Shown: positions 50,740 through 59,055, counted from the first letter of the stretch. The stretch is 64,000 nucleotides of DNA from Streptomyces sp. NBC_00878 (GCF_026341515.1 NZ_JAPEOK010000001.1:4588001-4652000), one strand, 5' to 3'. A program made the numbers and translations. The notes: generated from the sequence alone by a model not told the origin.

Positions 50740-50854
50740 GGGGCGCGCCTGTGTCGAGATGGCTGGGGCCCCCGGACGGAGTCTGGGGGAGCGCGGAGGC
50801 CCGACGAAGGAGGGTCGAGCACGATCGCCGTCTCGACACAGGCTTCTGCGCCCC
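50740..50854 (+). ncRNA. Candidate structured leader RNA of the acyl-CoA ligase
   Basis: About 115 nt between the operator and the ribosome site can fold into a long helix. GGGGCGC (50740-50746) pairs with GCGCCCC (50848-50854), and GCCTGTGTCGAGA (50747-50759) pairs perfectly with TCTCGACACAGGC (50831-50843), with a 4-nt bulge. The helix encloses a hairpin CCCCC-GAC/GTC-GGGGG (50769-50789) and a smaller CGAC/GTCG stem. This three-way-junction layout, just before AAAAAAAGGGG and the ATG, fits a cis-acting regulatory RNA. It does not match a riboswitch I know, so a class cannot be given; a mobile hairpin is the alternative. Confidence 0.6.
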
Positions 50855-50887
50855 GGAGGCGAACCGAGCCGCAAAAAAAGGGGCCGC

Positions 50888-52399
50888 ATGCCTACCGACA
50901 CCGCACACGCACTGGGCGCCTCCCGCACCTTCTGGGAACTCGTCGAGCGTCGCGCCGCGCTCACCCCCGACCGCCCCGTCCTCCTCCAGGACGACCGCAC
51001 GCTCACCTTCGAGGAGCTGCGCGCGGGCGCCGAGCGAACCGCGGCCGGTCTCCACGACCTTGGCGTACGCCCAGGCACGGTGGCCGCCTGGCAACTGCCG
51101 ACCCGCATCGAGACGGTCGTGCTCGCGATGGCACTGGCCCGGCTCGGGGCCGTGCAGTCCCCGGTGATCCCCTTCTACCGCGACCGCGAAGTCGCCTTCG
51201 CCGTACGGGAGTCCGGGGCCGCCCATTTCGCCGTACCGGGCGAGTGGCGCGGCTTCGACCACACGGCGATGGCGGAACGCATCGGCGCACGCGGCGTCTT
51301 CGAGGCGTACGACTCCCTCCCCGAAGGGGACCCGTCCGTGCTGCCCCCGCCGCCCACCACCGGCACGGACGTGCGCTGGATCTACTGGACCTCCGGGACG
51401 ACGTCCGACCCCAAGGGCGTACTGCACACGGACCGTTCGCTGATCGCCGGCGGCTCCTGCCTCGCCCACGCGCTACGCCTGTCGGCCGACGACATCGGCT
51501 CGATCGCGTTCCCCTTCGCGCACATCGGCGGCCCCGACTACCTGGTCATGCTGCTGCTGTACGGGTTCCCGGCGGTCCTCTTCGAGAAGTTCGCGCTGCC
51601 GGACGCCCTGGAGGGCTATCGCAAGCACGGGGTGACGGTGGCGGGCGGTTCGACGGCGTTCTACTCGATGTTCCTGGCCGAACAGCGCAAGCGGCCGGGC
51701 ACCAGACTCATCCCCACCCTGCGCCTCCTCGCGGGCGGCGGAGCGCCGAAGCCGCCCGAGGTCCACCACGCCGTCGTACGCGAGATGGGTGTCCAACTGA
51801 CCCATGGATACGGCATGACCGAGGTCCCGATGATCACGATGGGCTCGCCCGACGACTCCGAGGACAACCTCGCGACGACCGAGGGAAGGCCCCCGGAGGG
51901 CATGGAGATACGGATCATGGACGGGGAGGTGCACCTGCGCGGAGAGGCCGTCTGCCAGGGCTACTTGGACCCCGCGCAGACGGCGGAGGCCTTCGACGAG
52001 GACGGCTTCCTGATCACCGGCGACCTCGGACACCTCACACCCGGCGGCCATCTCGTCCTGACCGGCCGCCTGAAGGACGTCATCATCCGCAAGGGCGAGA
52101 ACATCTCGGCGAAGGAGATAGAGGACCTCCTGCACCGCCACCCGGCGGTCGACGACGTCGCGGTGATCGGCCTGCCGGACGCGGAACGCGGCGAGCGGGT
52201 CTGCGCGGTGATCGAACAGCAGGCCGCGACCCCGGAGTTGACCCTGCAGTCCCTGACCGCCTACCTACGCGCGGAAGGGCTGTCCGTGCACAAGCTGCCG
52301 GAGCAACTGGAGGTGGTGGACGCCCTTCCGCGCAACGAGACCTTGCGGAAGGTGCTCAAGTACAAGCTCAGGGAACGCTATTCGGGCACCGTGAAATAG
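50888..52399 (+). CDS. Acyl-CoA ligase (class I adenylate-forming)
   Basis: A 503-residue AMP-forming CoA ligase. Core motifs are IYWTSGTTSDPKGVLHTDRS (P-loop), THGYGMTEVPM, TGDLGHLTPGG and GRLKDVIIRKGENISAKEIE, and the catalytic Lys near NETLRKVLKYKLRE. It is nearest to cyclohexanecarboxylate- or fatty-acid-type ligases and probably performs the first activation step of the pathway. The ATG at 50888 has GGGG 4 bp upstream. It carries a long leader, preceded by operator site 8. The 3' end overlaps the convergent EF-hand gene by 22 bp. Confidence 0.94.
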   Translation: MPTDTAHALGASRTFWELVERRAALTPDRPVLLQDDRTLTFEELRAGAERTAAGLHDLGVRPGTVAAWQLPTRIETVVLAMALARLGAVQSPVIPFYRDREVAFAVRESGAAHFAVPGEWRGFDHTAMAERIGARGVFEAYDSLPEGDPSVLPPPPTTGTDVRWIYWTSGTTSDPKGVLHTDRSLIAGGSCLAHALRLSADDIGSIAFPFAHIGGPDYLVMLLLYGFPAVLFEKFALPDALEGYRKHGVTVAGGSTAFYSMFLAEQRKRPGTRLIPTLRLLAGGGAPKPPEVHHAVVREMGVQLTHGYGMTEVPMITMGSPDDSEDNLATTEGRPPEGMEIRIMDGEVHLRGEAVCQGYLDPAQTAEAFDEDGFLITGDLGHLTPGGHLVLTGRLKDVIIRKGENISAKEIEDLLHRHPAVDDVAVIGLPDAERGERVCAVIEQQAATPELTLQSLTAYLRAEGLSVHKLPEQLEVVDALPRNETLRKVLKYKLRERYSGTVK

Positions 52400-52890
52400 C
52401 GGGCGAAGGCGCTCACGATCTCCGGCTCGGTGACCCGGCCGTCGGCGTCCGTGTCGAGCGCGCCGGCCGCGGCGGCGGCGATGGTCTCGGGCGTACCGAG
52501 GGCCTTGAGGGCCCGCGCGATCTCGTCCACGGTGGCCACGGCGTCCCCGTCGCCGTCCGCGATGGCGAGCGCCGCGTCCAGGAAGGGGCGGGCGATCTCG
52601 GCGAACCGGTCGGGGTTGTCCCGCAGCCGCTTCACCGCGCCGCCCACGAACTCCTCGCGGGTGATCCGCTGGTCGCCGTCCCGGTCCGCAATGCCGGCCA
52701 TGCCCTGCCAGAAGGCCTCCGCGCCGATGTAGAGGGCCTGGCCCTTGTCGGACCGGGCCGCGATGCCGAACTCGGCGAGCAGCGCCTTGGTCGCCGCGTT
52801 GAAGTCCTCGCGGTCGATATAGCCGTTGCCGTCCTGATCGAAGGTGGCGAACCGCGCGGCGATCTTTCGCTCGTACTCGGTGCTGACCAT
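52378..52890 (-). CDS. EF-hand calcium-binding protein (calerythrin-like)
   Basis: A 170-residue protein with four EF-hand motifs, three of which have good loops: FDQDGNGYIDREDF, ADRDGDQRITREEFV and LDTDADGRVTEPEI; a further one (IADGDGDAVATVDEI) is less regular. The architecture matches calerythrin/CabB-type Ca2+ sensors of actinobacteria. They buffer Ca2+ or switch binding partners. It converges on the ligase gene with a 22-bp coding overlap. Confidence 0.93.
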   Translation of the reverse strand: MVSTEYERKIAARFATFDQDGNGYIDREDFNAATKALLAEFGIAARSDKGQALYIGAEAFWQGMAGIADRDGDQRITREEFVGGAVKRLRDNPDRFAEIARPFLDAALAIADGDGDAVATVDEIARALKALGTPETIAAAAAGALDTDADGRVTEPEIVSAFARYFTVPE

Positions 52891-53011
52891 GTCTTTTCGG
52901 GCCGCCTTACATCACGTGGGTACGTCTGGCAGGAGCGTACGACGAGCGGGCCCCCCGGGGAGCGGGAAAACGACCCTTGTGCCAAGACCGGGGGAAATCC
53001 GCGACAACGGC

Positions 53012-53051
53012 GTCACGGAGTCACGGAGTCACGGAGTCACGGAGTCACGAG
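53012..53051 (+). repeat. 8-bp microsatellite GTCACGGA
   Basis: Four perfect copies of GTCACGGA (53012-53043) followed by GTCACGAG lie in the gap between the EF-hand and STAS genes. A GTGACCCCGCA-type duplication follows at about 53069-53095. Confidence 0.92.
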
Positions 53052-53101
53052 ACGATCTTCCCCGTACGTGACCCCGCATGTGACCCCGCACGTGACGGGA
53101 A

Positions 53102-53512
53102 TCACGCCGACAGAGACCCCGGCTCGTCGTCGACGGCGGCGTCGACATCGGGATACACGTCGAAGAGCCGACGTACGCCGAGGGCGCCGAGCACCCGGTT
53201 GACGTGGGCCCCTCCCCCAATCTCGAATTCACTCGATCGGGAGGTGCCCCCATCGGCCCCCTGCACGGGCAGGATCAAGCGGAGGCTCCCCTGACAGGAG
53301 CGGATGAGCCGCCGGGTGGCGATCAGCACCCCGACGCCACTGGAGTCGCAGAACAGGACTCCGGAGAGATCGAGGACAAGTCGGTGCCGTCCCTCGGCCA
53401 CGGCGTCGTGCACGCGCTGCCGCAGCACCGGTGACGTCACCAGATCCAGTTCGCCTGACACCCGGAGCACGGCCCAGCCGCCCTGCTCGCCGTCGGTCAC
53501 CCTGAGCGTCAC
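53102..53512 (-). CDS. STAS-domain anti-sigma factor antagonist with insertion
   Basis: A 136-residue STAS protein. The core is GGWAVLRVSGELDLVTSPVL and RLVLDLSGVLFCDSSGVGVL, with the phosphorylatable Ser in DSSGVG. After RLILPVQGAD there is a segment of about 19 residues (GGTSRSSEFEIGGGAHVN) that breaks the usual strand before RVLGALGVRRLFDV. This part is coded by an imperfect palindrome (about 53203-53266), like a small repeat inserted in frame. The start is GTG at 53512, giving the family N-terminus. It may serve the HATPase at 46305 or the sigma module next door. Confidence 0.85.
   Translation of the reverse strand: MTLRVTDGEQGGWAVLRVSGELDLVTSPVLRQRVHDAVAEGRHRLVLDLSGVLFCDSSGVGVLIATRRLIRSCQGSLRLILPVQGADGGTSRSSEFEIGGGAHVNRVLGALGVRRLFDVYPDVDAAVDDEPGSLSA
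53203..53266. repeat. Palindromic insertion inside the STAS gene
   Basis: GGGCCCCTCCCCC-AATCTCGA on one side and TCGATCGGGAGGTGCCCCC on the other form an imperfect inverted repeat about ATTC. It lies in the only part of the gene without family similarity, and keeps the reading frame. Confidence 0.7.
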
Positions 53513-53927
53513 ACGCCTGCCTCTCGCTCGACGTTGTCGGACCCGGACGGCCCGACGACGTCGGACCGGAAACGGAAACGGAAGCGGAAGTGGTGCTGTC
53601 ACTTCCCTGGTGCGCGGCTGCCCCACCCTCACTCCATGAAACACCGGATGCCGCATCGAATCGTGCCCCAGTTGGGCTGTTTCGTTCGAGAACGGTCTAG
53701 TACGGTCAAGCCTGATCAGACTGACCTAGGCAGCCACACGCACAACGTGACGAGCCGCACGCACAGTGTGATCAGGGCACTACCACCCACGGCCCCGCGA
53801 GGGGCGCGCATTGCCACAAAGGGGCGTGCACGGCCAGGGGTGCCGACTACATTCGGAAGGAAGCCGGAGAGGAGAATCCGGTGGACACAGGGACAGGCGC
53901 ACCGCACGACCGGGGTGAGGGGGCCGC

Positions 53928-54509
53928 ATGACCAAGAAGGACGCGCCGCCCCGCTGGGACCGCAAGATGCAGCAGCGGCTCGCACGCGGGGAGGCGGCCG
54001 CGCTCGGTGAGCTGTACGACCGATTCGCTTCGCTCGTGCACGGTCTCGCCCATCGTGTGCTCGGAGACGAGCGAGCCGCCGACGGCGTCACCCGCGAGGT
54101 CTTCGCCCACGTCTGGGAGAACCCCGAGACATACGACCCCAAACAGGGCCCTCTGCGCTCCTGGGTCGCCACGCTGACCCACCGCCTCGCCGTGCAGCGC
54201 CTGCGCGCGACGGAGACCGCCGCGCTCGCCGGCGGCGGCCCGGGCAGCACCGAGGAACTGGAGCGCAAGGTCCGCCGCGCCTCGGTGGCGGCCCGCGCCG
54301 ACTACATCGTCCAGTCGATGCCCACCCCACTGCACGCGGCCCTGGAGCTCGCCTACTTCCAGCGCCGCGACTACCGACAGACCGCCGTCGACCTCGGCGT
54401 CACCGAGGACGAGGCCCGCCGCCGCCTCCGCCTGGGCCTCCAGCTCCTGTCCACGGCCAACGACACCGGCCCGTCCGGGGCACCGCCCGAGTACGGGGGC
54501 GCCCGATGA
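53928..54509 (+). CDS. ECF-type RNA polymerase sigma factor
   Basis: A 193-residue sigma factor with region 2 (ALGELYDRFASLVHGLAHRV, LGDERAADGVTREVFAHVWE) and region 4 (ALELAYFQRRDYRQTAVDLG, VTEDEARRRLRLGLQLL). It should direct transcription of a small regulon, held in check by the downstream zinc-finger protein. Its stop overlaps the next ATG (ATGA), so both are translated together. The promoter gap to the divergent STAS gene (about 415 bp with the STAS start) shows TGATCAG-type repeats at about 53713 and 53768 but no certain sigma box. Confidence 0.93.
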   Translation: MTKKDAPPRWDRKMQQRLARGEAAALGELYDRFASLVHGLAHRVLGDERAADGVTREVFAHVWENPETYDPKQGPLRSWVATLTHRLAVQRLRATETAALAGGGPGSTEELERKVRRASVAARADYIVQSMPTPLHAALELAYFQRRDYRQTAVDLGVTEDEARRRLRLGLQLLSTANDTGPSGAPPEYGGAR

Positions 54510-55909
54510 AGGGCACGAACCCCTTCGAGGCACACGACGACGGGTACGCGGACAAGCCGGACCCGGCGGAAGACCACACAGGCCGAACGGGCCCCCAGAA
54601 GGACACCCCCGGACCAGACAGCTCTCCGGGCGCCCCGCGCACCCCGCACGGCCCGGGCGGCCCGACGGGCCCGAGGCCCCCGGAACCCCCCACCCCCACC
54701 CCCACCTCCCGCAACCCCGACGAGCCACCGCGCATACCGATGCCACGCTCGTCCATCGAGGACACGGGCCTCCCCCTCCCCGCTCCCACCCTCACCCCGC
54801 TCCTCCTCGACCACCGGGTCCTGAAGGCCCTGCTCGGCGCCTGGGCGCTGGCGGCCTGCTCGCCCGAGGAGGCGGCGGCCGTCGAGGACCACCTGGGCAC
54901 CTGCGGCGCGTGCGCGGACGAGGCCCTGCGCCTGCGCGACGCGGTGGGCCTCCTGCACCCGCCGGAAAGCCTCGACCTGGACCCCACCCTCCGCACCCGG
55001 ATCCTGGAGGGCTGCCTGGACCGCCGCCCGCCGCGCATCCCGGTCCCCGAATGGGCAACGCCGTACGACGCGGAGACGGCCCGCCTGGACGCCCTCCTCC
55101 AGGACATCGGCGACGCGGAGTGGCACGCCCCCGTACGCCTGCGCTGGTTCGAGGGCGACGAACAGACCAGCCGCCGCACCACCGTCGCGGGCGTGATCGC
55201 CCACCTCCTGACCGTGGACGGCCTGGTCGCCGTGACCCTGGGCCTGGACGACCCCCTGGAAGCCCCGGCGGACACCCCCACCCCGGCGGCCCGCACGGAG
55301 GCCTACTGGACCGCCTCCCACTTCCCGCCCACCCGTTCCGTACGCGGGCCCTGGCGCGAGCAGGCCCACAACCTGGTCCGCACGGCGGCCTTCGCGGGCG
55401 GAGGCTCGGGCCGCCTCCCCGTCTCGTACGGCGCCTTCGAACTCCCCCTCCGGGACGCGATGCTGGACCGCGCCTTCGAGACCTGGGTCCACGCGGGAGA
55501 CATCGCCGAAGCGGTCGACTACCCCTACGAGCCACCGTCGCCCCGCCACCTGCACGCGATGATCGACCTGGGCGCCCGCATGCTCCCCATGGCCCTGGCC
55601 GCCCGCCGCCAGGCCGGCCTCGCCACCCCCGGCCAGACCCGCCACCTGGTCCCGGCGGGCACCCCCGGCCGCAGCCTCCGCCTGGAGATCGAGGGCCTGG
55701 GCGGCGGCGAATGGCTCATCCCCCTGGACTCCCCCGGCGCACTGGCCTCCCCCGACCACGAGGTGGCGCACATAGCCCTGGACGGCGTCGAGTTCTGCCA
55801 ACTGGCCGCGGGCCACGTCTCCCCGGCAGAGGCGGCAGCGGGCCAGCTGGGCGACCGAGAAGCCATCCGCGACGTCCTCTTCGCGGCAGCATCACTGAGC
55901 CGCATGTAG
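54506..55909 (+). CDS. Zinc-finger anti-sigma-like protein with mycothiol-dependent isomerase-like domain
   Basis: A 467-residue cytoplasmic protein. The middle has a ZAS-like motif: VLKALLGAWALAACSPEEAA, then VEDHLGTCGACADEALRLRD (H-x3-C-x2-C). From about residue 180 it follows the DinB-like/maleylpyruvate isomerase N-terminal fold (ETARLDALLQDIGDAEWHAP, TTVAGVIAHLLTVDGLVAVT, DRAFETWVHAGDIAEAVDYP), where metal ligands are His. The first 100 residues are disordered and Pro/Gly-rich. Coupling to the ECF sigma gene makes it the cognate anti-sigma factor, probably redox- or mycothiol-responsive (inference). Confidence 0.9.
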   Translation: MKGTNPFEAHDDGYADKPDPAEDHTGRTGPQKDTPGPDSSPGAPRTPHGPGGPTGPRPPEPPTPTPTSRNPDEPPRIPMPRSSIEDTGLPLPAPTLTPLLLDHRVLKALLGAWALAACSPEEAAAVEDHLGTCGACADEALRLRDAVGLLHPPESLDLDPTLRTRILEGCLDRRPPRIPVPEWATPYDAETARLDALLQDIGDAEWHAPVRLRWFEGDEQTSRRTTVAGVIAHLLTVDGLVAVTLGLDDPLEAPADTPTPAARTEAYWTASHFPPTRSVRGPWREQAHNLVRTAAFAGGGSGRLPVSYGAFELPLRDAMLDRAFETWVHAGDIAEAVDYPYEPPSPRHLHAMIDLGARMLPMALAARRQAGLATPGQTRHLVPAGTPGRSLRLEIEGLGGGEWLIPLDSPGALASPDHEVAHIALDGVEFCQLAAGHVSPAEAAAGQLGDREAIRDVLFAAASLSRM

Positions 55910-55953
55910 CGCGCAAGCCGCCCCCCGGCCCGCACCCGCCCCACACACGGGAG

Positions 55954-56071
55954 CGGGCCGTGCCGGTACGTCGAAAGTCCGCCGCATACGGCTCCTCCAG
56001 GAACGGTCTTCCTCGAAAGCCAACAGCCGTATACCCCGCCGCGGCGGACTCGACGTACCGGCGCGGCCCGC
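55954..56071. repeat. Long imperfect inverted repeat (118 bp)
   Basis: The left arm 55954-55992 (GCGGGCCG-T-GCCGGTACG, TCGA, GTCCGCCGC, then ATACGGCT) matches the reverse complement of the right arm 56024-56071 almost fully, with a few bulges. The loop is about 30 nt. It lies between the convergent sigma operon and purU, so it may terminate both. The arms are far longer than a normal terminator, and the shape is that of a mobile MITE or structured RNA. Confidence 0.8.
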
Positions 56072-56102
56072 GCCCCCACGACAACGCAGGGCGCGACGCA
56101 CC

Positions 56103-56969
56103 TCAGTCAAAAACGACGGTCCGCCGCCCGTTCAACAGAATCCGCCGCTCCGCATGCCACTTCACGGCCCGAGCCAGCGCCTGGCACTCCACATCGCGCC
56201 CCACAGCGACCAGCTGCTCCGGCGTGACCTGGTGCCCCACCCGCTCGACCTCCTGCTCGATGATCGGCCCCTCGTCGAGGTCGGCCGTCACATAGTGCGC
56301 GGTGGCACCGATGAGCTTCACACCACGAACGTGCGCCTGGTGGTACGGCTTCGCACCCTTGAAGCTGGGCAGGAACGAGTGATGGATGTTGATGATCCGC
56401 CCGCTCAACTGCTTGCAGAGATCATCGGAGAGCACCTGCATGTACCGCGCGAGCACCACGAGCTCGACGCCCTTCTCCCGCACCAGCTCAAGCAACTGCG
56501 CCTCGGCCTGCGGCTTATTGTCCTTGGTGACCGGAATGTGGTGGAACGGCACATCGTACGAAGCCACGAGTTCGGCGAAATCCGTGTGATTGGACACCAC
56601 GGCCGCGATCTCGACGGGCAACGCCCCGATCCGCGCCCGGAACAGCAGATCGTTCAGGCAGTGCCCGAACCTGCTGACCATGAGCACGATCCGCATCTTG
56701 TCCTCGGCCCGGTTGAGCTGCCACTCCATCTGAAAGGAGTCACCGATCGCCGCGAAGCTGGCCCGCAGCTTCTCCACCGTCACCGGCGGCTCCGCCGAGA
56801 AGTGGACCCGCATGAAGAACAGCCCCGTGTCGTGGTCACCGAACTGCTGGCTGTCCTCGATGTTGCACCCGGTCATGAAGAGATAACTCGACACGGCGTG
56901 CACGATGCCCTGCTTGTCAGGACAGGAAAGCGTAAGGACGTACTGCTCGGGCGCGACCTGCTCGTTCAT
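56103..56969 (-). CDS. purU: Formyltetrahydrofolate deformylase
   Basis: A 288-residue enzyme releasing formate from 10-formyl-THF. The N-terminal ACT domain (YVLTLSCPDKQGIVHAVSSY) is followed by the hydrolase domain with ELVVLARYMQVLSDDLCKQL, INIHHSFLPSFKGAKPYHQA and GATAHYVTADLDEGPIIEQE, including catalytic His and Asp. Length and layout are normal for PurU. It is monocistronic; transcripts from the sigma operon end in the inverted repeat just downstream. Confidence 0.97.
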   Translation of the reverse strand: MNEQVAPEQYVLTLSCPDKQGIVHAVSSYLFMTGCNIEDSQQFGDHDTGLFFMRVHFSAEPPVTVEKLRASFAAIGDSFQMEWQLNRAEDKMRIVLMVSRFGHCLNDLLFRARIGALPVEIAAVVSNHTDFAELVASYDVPFHHIPVTKDNKPQAEAQLLELVREKGVELVVLARYMQVLSDDLCKQLSGRIINIHHSFLPSFKGAKPYHQAHVRGVKLIGATAHYVTADLDEGPIIEQEVERVGHQVTPEQLVAVGRDVECQALARAVKWHAERRILLNGRRTVVFD

Positions 56970-57011
56970 GCACGCCAGGGTCCCATAAATCAGCCAGCAC
57001 CGAACACGCGC

Positions 57012-57044
57012 CCTTTAGGGGCGCGGGGAACGGCGCGACAAGCC
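57012..57044 (+). repeat. Dispersed GC-rich element
   Basis: A plus-strand copy (CCTTTAGGGGCGCGGGGAAC core, CGGCGCGACAAGCC end) lies 43 bp upstream of purU. Two copies of a CACCCCACCGCCGGAGGC-like unit follow at about 57110-57140. Confidence 0.88.
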
Positions 57045-57141
57045 CACACCCACCCGCACCCGCCCACGCAGGAATTCACCCACCCCCATAGGCGCCCACC
57101 CCACCGCCGGAGGCATACGCGCCCACCCCACCGCCGGAGGC

Positions 57142-57642
57142 CTACGCGGACCGAGTCATGATCTGCAGGACCTCGAGCGTCCGAGGCGCAGCATCGGGAT
57201 CCTCCCCGTCACTCACCGCCATCCGCACGTGCGCGTCCCGAGCGGCCCGCACAGCCTCGGGCCACCCCTGATGTTCGAGATACACGGAGACAGCGGCATC
57301 AGGCCCCACCTGATGCATGATCCGCAGCACCCGAAGCACGGCGCTGTCGACGAGCGCCGCCTCCTGCGAGTCCCGGAAGATCGTCCCCACGTATTTCTCG
57401 GCGGACCAGTTGTCCAGCCAGGTGTCCTCGACGAGGCGATAGACGGCGTCGGTGACATCCCCGTACCCGTCGACCCCCGCGAGCCAGACCCCTCGCTGGA
57501 ACTCGGTGTCGGAAAGCATGTGCAGCGCGGAGCGCACATTGCTGCGCCAGCGCCACCACGGCATATCGTTCAGTGGCATGCCGCCCATGGTGGATGAGCG
57601 ACGCCCGCGACGGGAAGAGTTCTCCGAACCTTGCACGGTCAC
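57142..57642 (-). CDS. Conserved actinobacterial protein (SCO4402-like), unknown function
   Basis: A 166-residue soluble protein. The conserved core is MPWWRWRSNVRSALHMLSDT, FQRGVWLAGVDGYGDVTDAV, YRLVEDTWLDNWSAEKYVGT. It resembles the small conserved Streptomyces family next to purU in other genomes. The start is unclear: GTG 57642 gives MTVQGSENSS..., while two ATG codons further in (57588 and 57579) lie closer to the conserved core. No catalytic residues or membrane segments are seen. It is upstream of purU on the same strand, with about 170 bp between. Confidence 0.8.
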   Translation of the reverse strand: MTVQGSENSSRRGRRSSTMGGMPLNDMPWWRWRSNVRSALHMLSDTEFQRGVWLAGVDGYGDVTDAVYRLVEDTWLDNWSAEKYVGTIFRDSQEAALVDSAVLRVLRIMHQVGPDAAVSVYLEHQGWPEAVRAARDAHVRMAVSDGEDPDAAPRTLEVLQIMTRSA

Positions 57643-57759
57643 CGATCGTACGTTCTCGGCGAATCGCCCCGCCTCGCACCCCGGTGTTCACCTTCACGTC
57701 ACCGAGCATTGACCAAGGGTCACACAGGCCGTAGTCATGTAACGGAATCGTGCGTGTCC

Positions 57760-59055
57760 ATGACCGGTCGGCGACCCACCCGCACCTTCCTCCCCGCCCA
57801 CCATCGTCCCGCCAAGGCCAGAGTGCTGTTCGCGGGCGCGTTGGCGGCGTGTGCGTCGCTGGCCGTCGGATGTGGTGTCGTCCCCGGTACCACGGGGGGT
57901 TCCGGGGACGGCACCATCACGGTCATGACGTGGGCGCCCCAGGACACGAAGGCGACCAACAAGCCGGGCATGCCCGCCATGGCCCTGGCGTACGCGCGCT
58001 GGATCAATGCCAAGGGCGGCATCAACGGCCACAAACTCAAGGTCCTCACCTGCAACGACCACAACGACACGGTGTCCGCCGCCAACTGCGCCCGCCGCGC
58101 GGTCGACGAGAACGCCGTCGCGGTCGTCGGCTCGTACAGCCAGCACGCCCGCTCGTTCTTCTCCCCGCTGGAAGCGGCCGGCATCCCGTACCTCGGCGGG
58201 TACGGCGTCACCGACGACGAGTTCACCAGCCCGCTCTCCTACCCGGTCAACGGCGGCCAGCCCGCCCTCCTGGCAGGCCTCGGCCAGCAGCTCGCCGCCA
58301 ACTGCGGACCCGTCACCCTCGTACGCCCCGACACGATCGCCGGTGACGAGCTGCCGGTCCTGCTCGACTCCGGTCTGACCGCCGGAGGGCACTCGGTCGC
58401 CGTCGACCAGCGGGCCGCCGAGGACGCCACGGAGTACACGAACCACGCCGAGCAGGCGCTGCGGCGCGTGACGTCGGACCCGACGGAGGAGGGATGTGTG
58501 GTGCCCGCGCTCGGGGACCGCACGGGCACCTTCATGGACTCGTTCCGGCGTGCCCGCGAGGACTACCCGACGGTGCGGACGGCGTCCGTGCTGGGCAGCG
58601 TCGACCAGTCGGTGATCGACTCGACGGGCAACGCGTACGAGGGGTCGTACGTCACCGGCTGGTACCCGGCATCGCGCGACAAGCGGTGGAAGCCGATGCA
58701 GGACGTCATCCGCCAGGAGGCCTTCGGCGACAACCGGATCGACACGGCCGACCCGGGAGTGCAGACGACCTGGGTCGCGTACACGGCGCTGAAGAAGGCC
58801 ATCGAGTCCCTGGGCGACGGCGAGGTGTCCTCGCGGACGCTCCGGCGGACGCTCGACGACGGCTTGAAGATCACCACGGACGGGCTGACGCCCACGCTCA
58901 GCTGGAGCTTCGACAACCTGACCGCGGCGAGCGGCTTCCCCCGGCTGGTCAACTCGGACGTGTCGTTCCAGGTGGTACGCAAGGGCCAACTGGTCTCGGC
59001 CCGCAAGGGGTTCGTGAACGTGTCGAAGGTGCTGGAGACAACGGACGCGTCCTGA
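57760..59055 (+). CDS. ABC transporter substrate-binding lipoprotein (branched-chain amino acid type)
   Basis: A 431-residue Peripla_BP_6-like protein. The signal peptide ends in a lipobox (ACASLAVGC), giving lipid attachment at Cys about 37. The ligand-binding part has MALAYARWINAKGGINGHKL, VAVVGSYSQHARSFFSPLEA and DRTGTFMDSFRRAREDYPTV. Permease and ATPase genes are not adjacent, so the transporter or another partner is elsewhere. The ATG at 57760 gives a normal signal peptide; GTG 57754 has GGA 6 bp before it and is also possible. Confidence 0.88.
   Translation: MTGRRPTRTFLPAHHRPAKARVLFAGALAACASLAVGCGVVPGTTGGSGDGTITVMTWAPQDTKATNKPGMPAMALAYARWINAKGGINGHKLKVLTCNDHNDTVSAANCARRAVDENAVAVVGSYSQHARSFFSPLEAAGIPYLGGYGVTDDEFTSPLSYPVNGGQPALLAGLGQQLAANCGPVTLVRPDTIAGDELPVLLDSGLTAGGHSVAVDQRAAEDATEYTNHAEQALRRVTSDPTEEGCVVPALGDRTGTFMDSFRRAREDYPTVRTASVLGSVDQSVIDSTGNAYEGSYVTGWYPASRDKRWKPMQDVIRQEAFGDNRIDTADPGVQTTWVAYTALKKAIESLGDGEVSSRTLRRTLDDGLKITTDGLTPTLSWSFDNLTAASGFPRLVNSDVSFQVVRKGQLVSARKGFVNVSKVLETTDAS

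Noticed and set aside
50740..50854. SAM- or cobalamin-type riboswitch
   Set aside because: The stem layout and loop sequences do not match those classes, and the downstream gene is not in those pathways.
51244..53202. 652-codon plus-strand ORF over the ligase and EF-hand genes
   Set aside because: It is a shadow of the ligase in another frame with Arg/Pro-rich composition.
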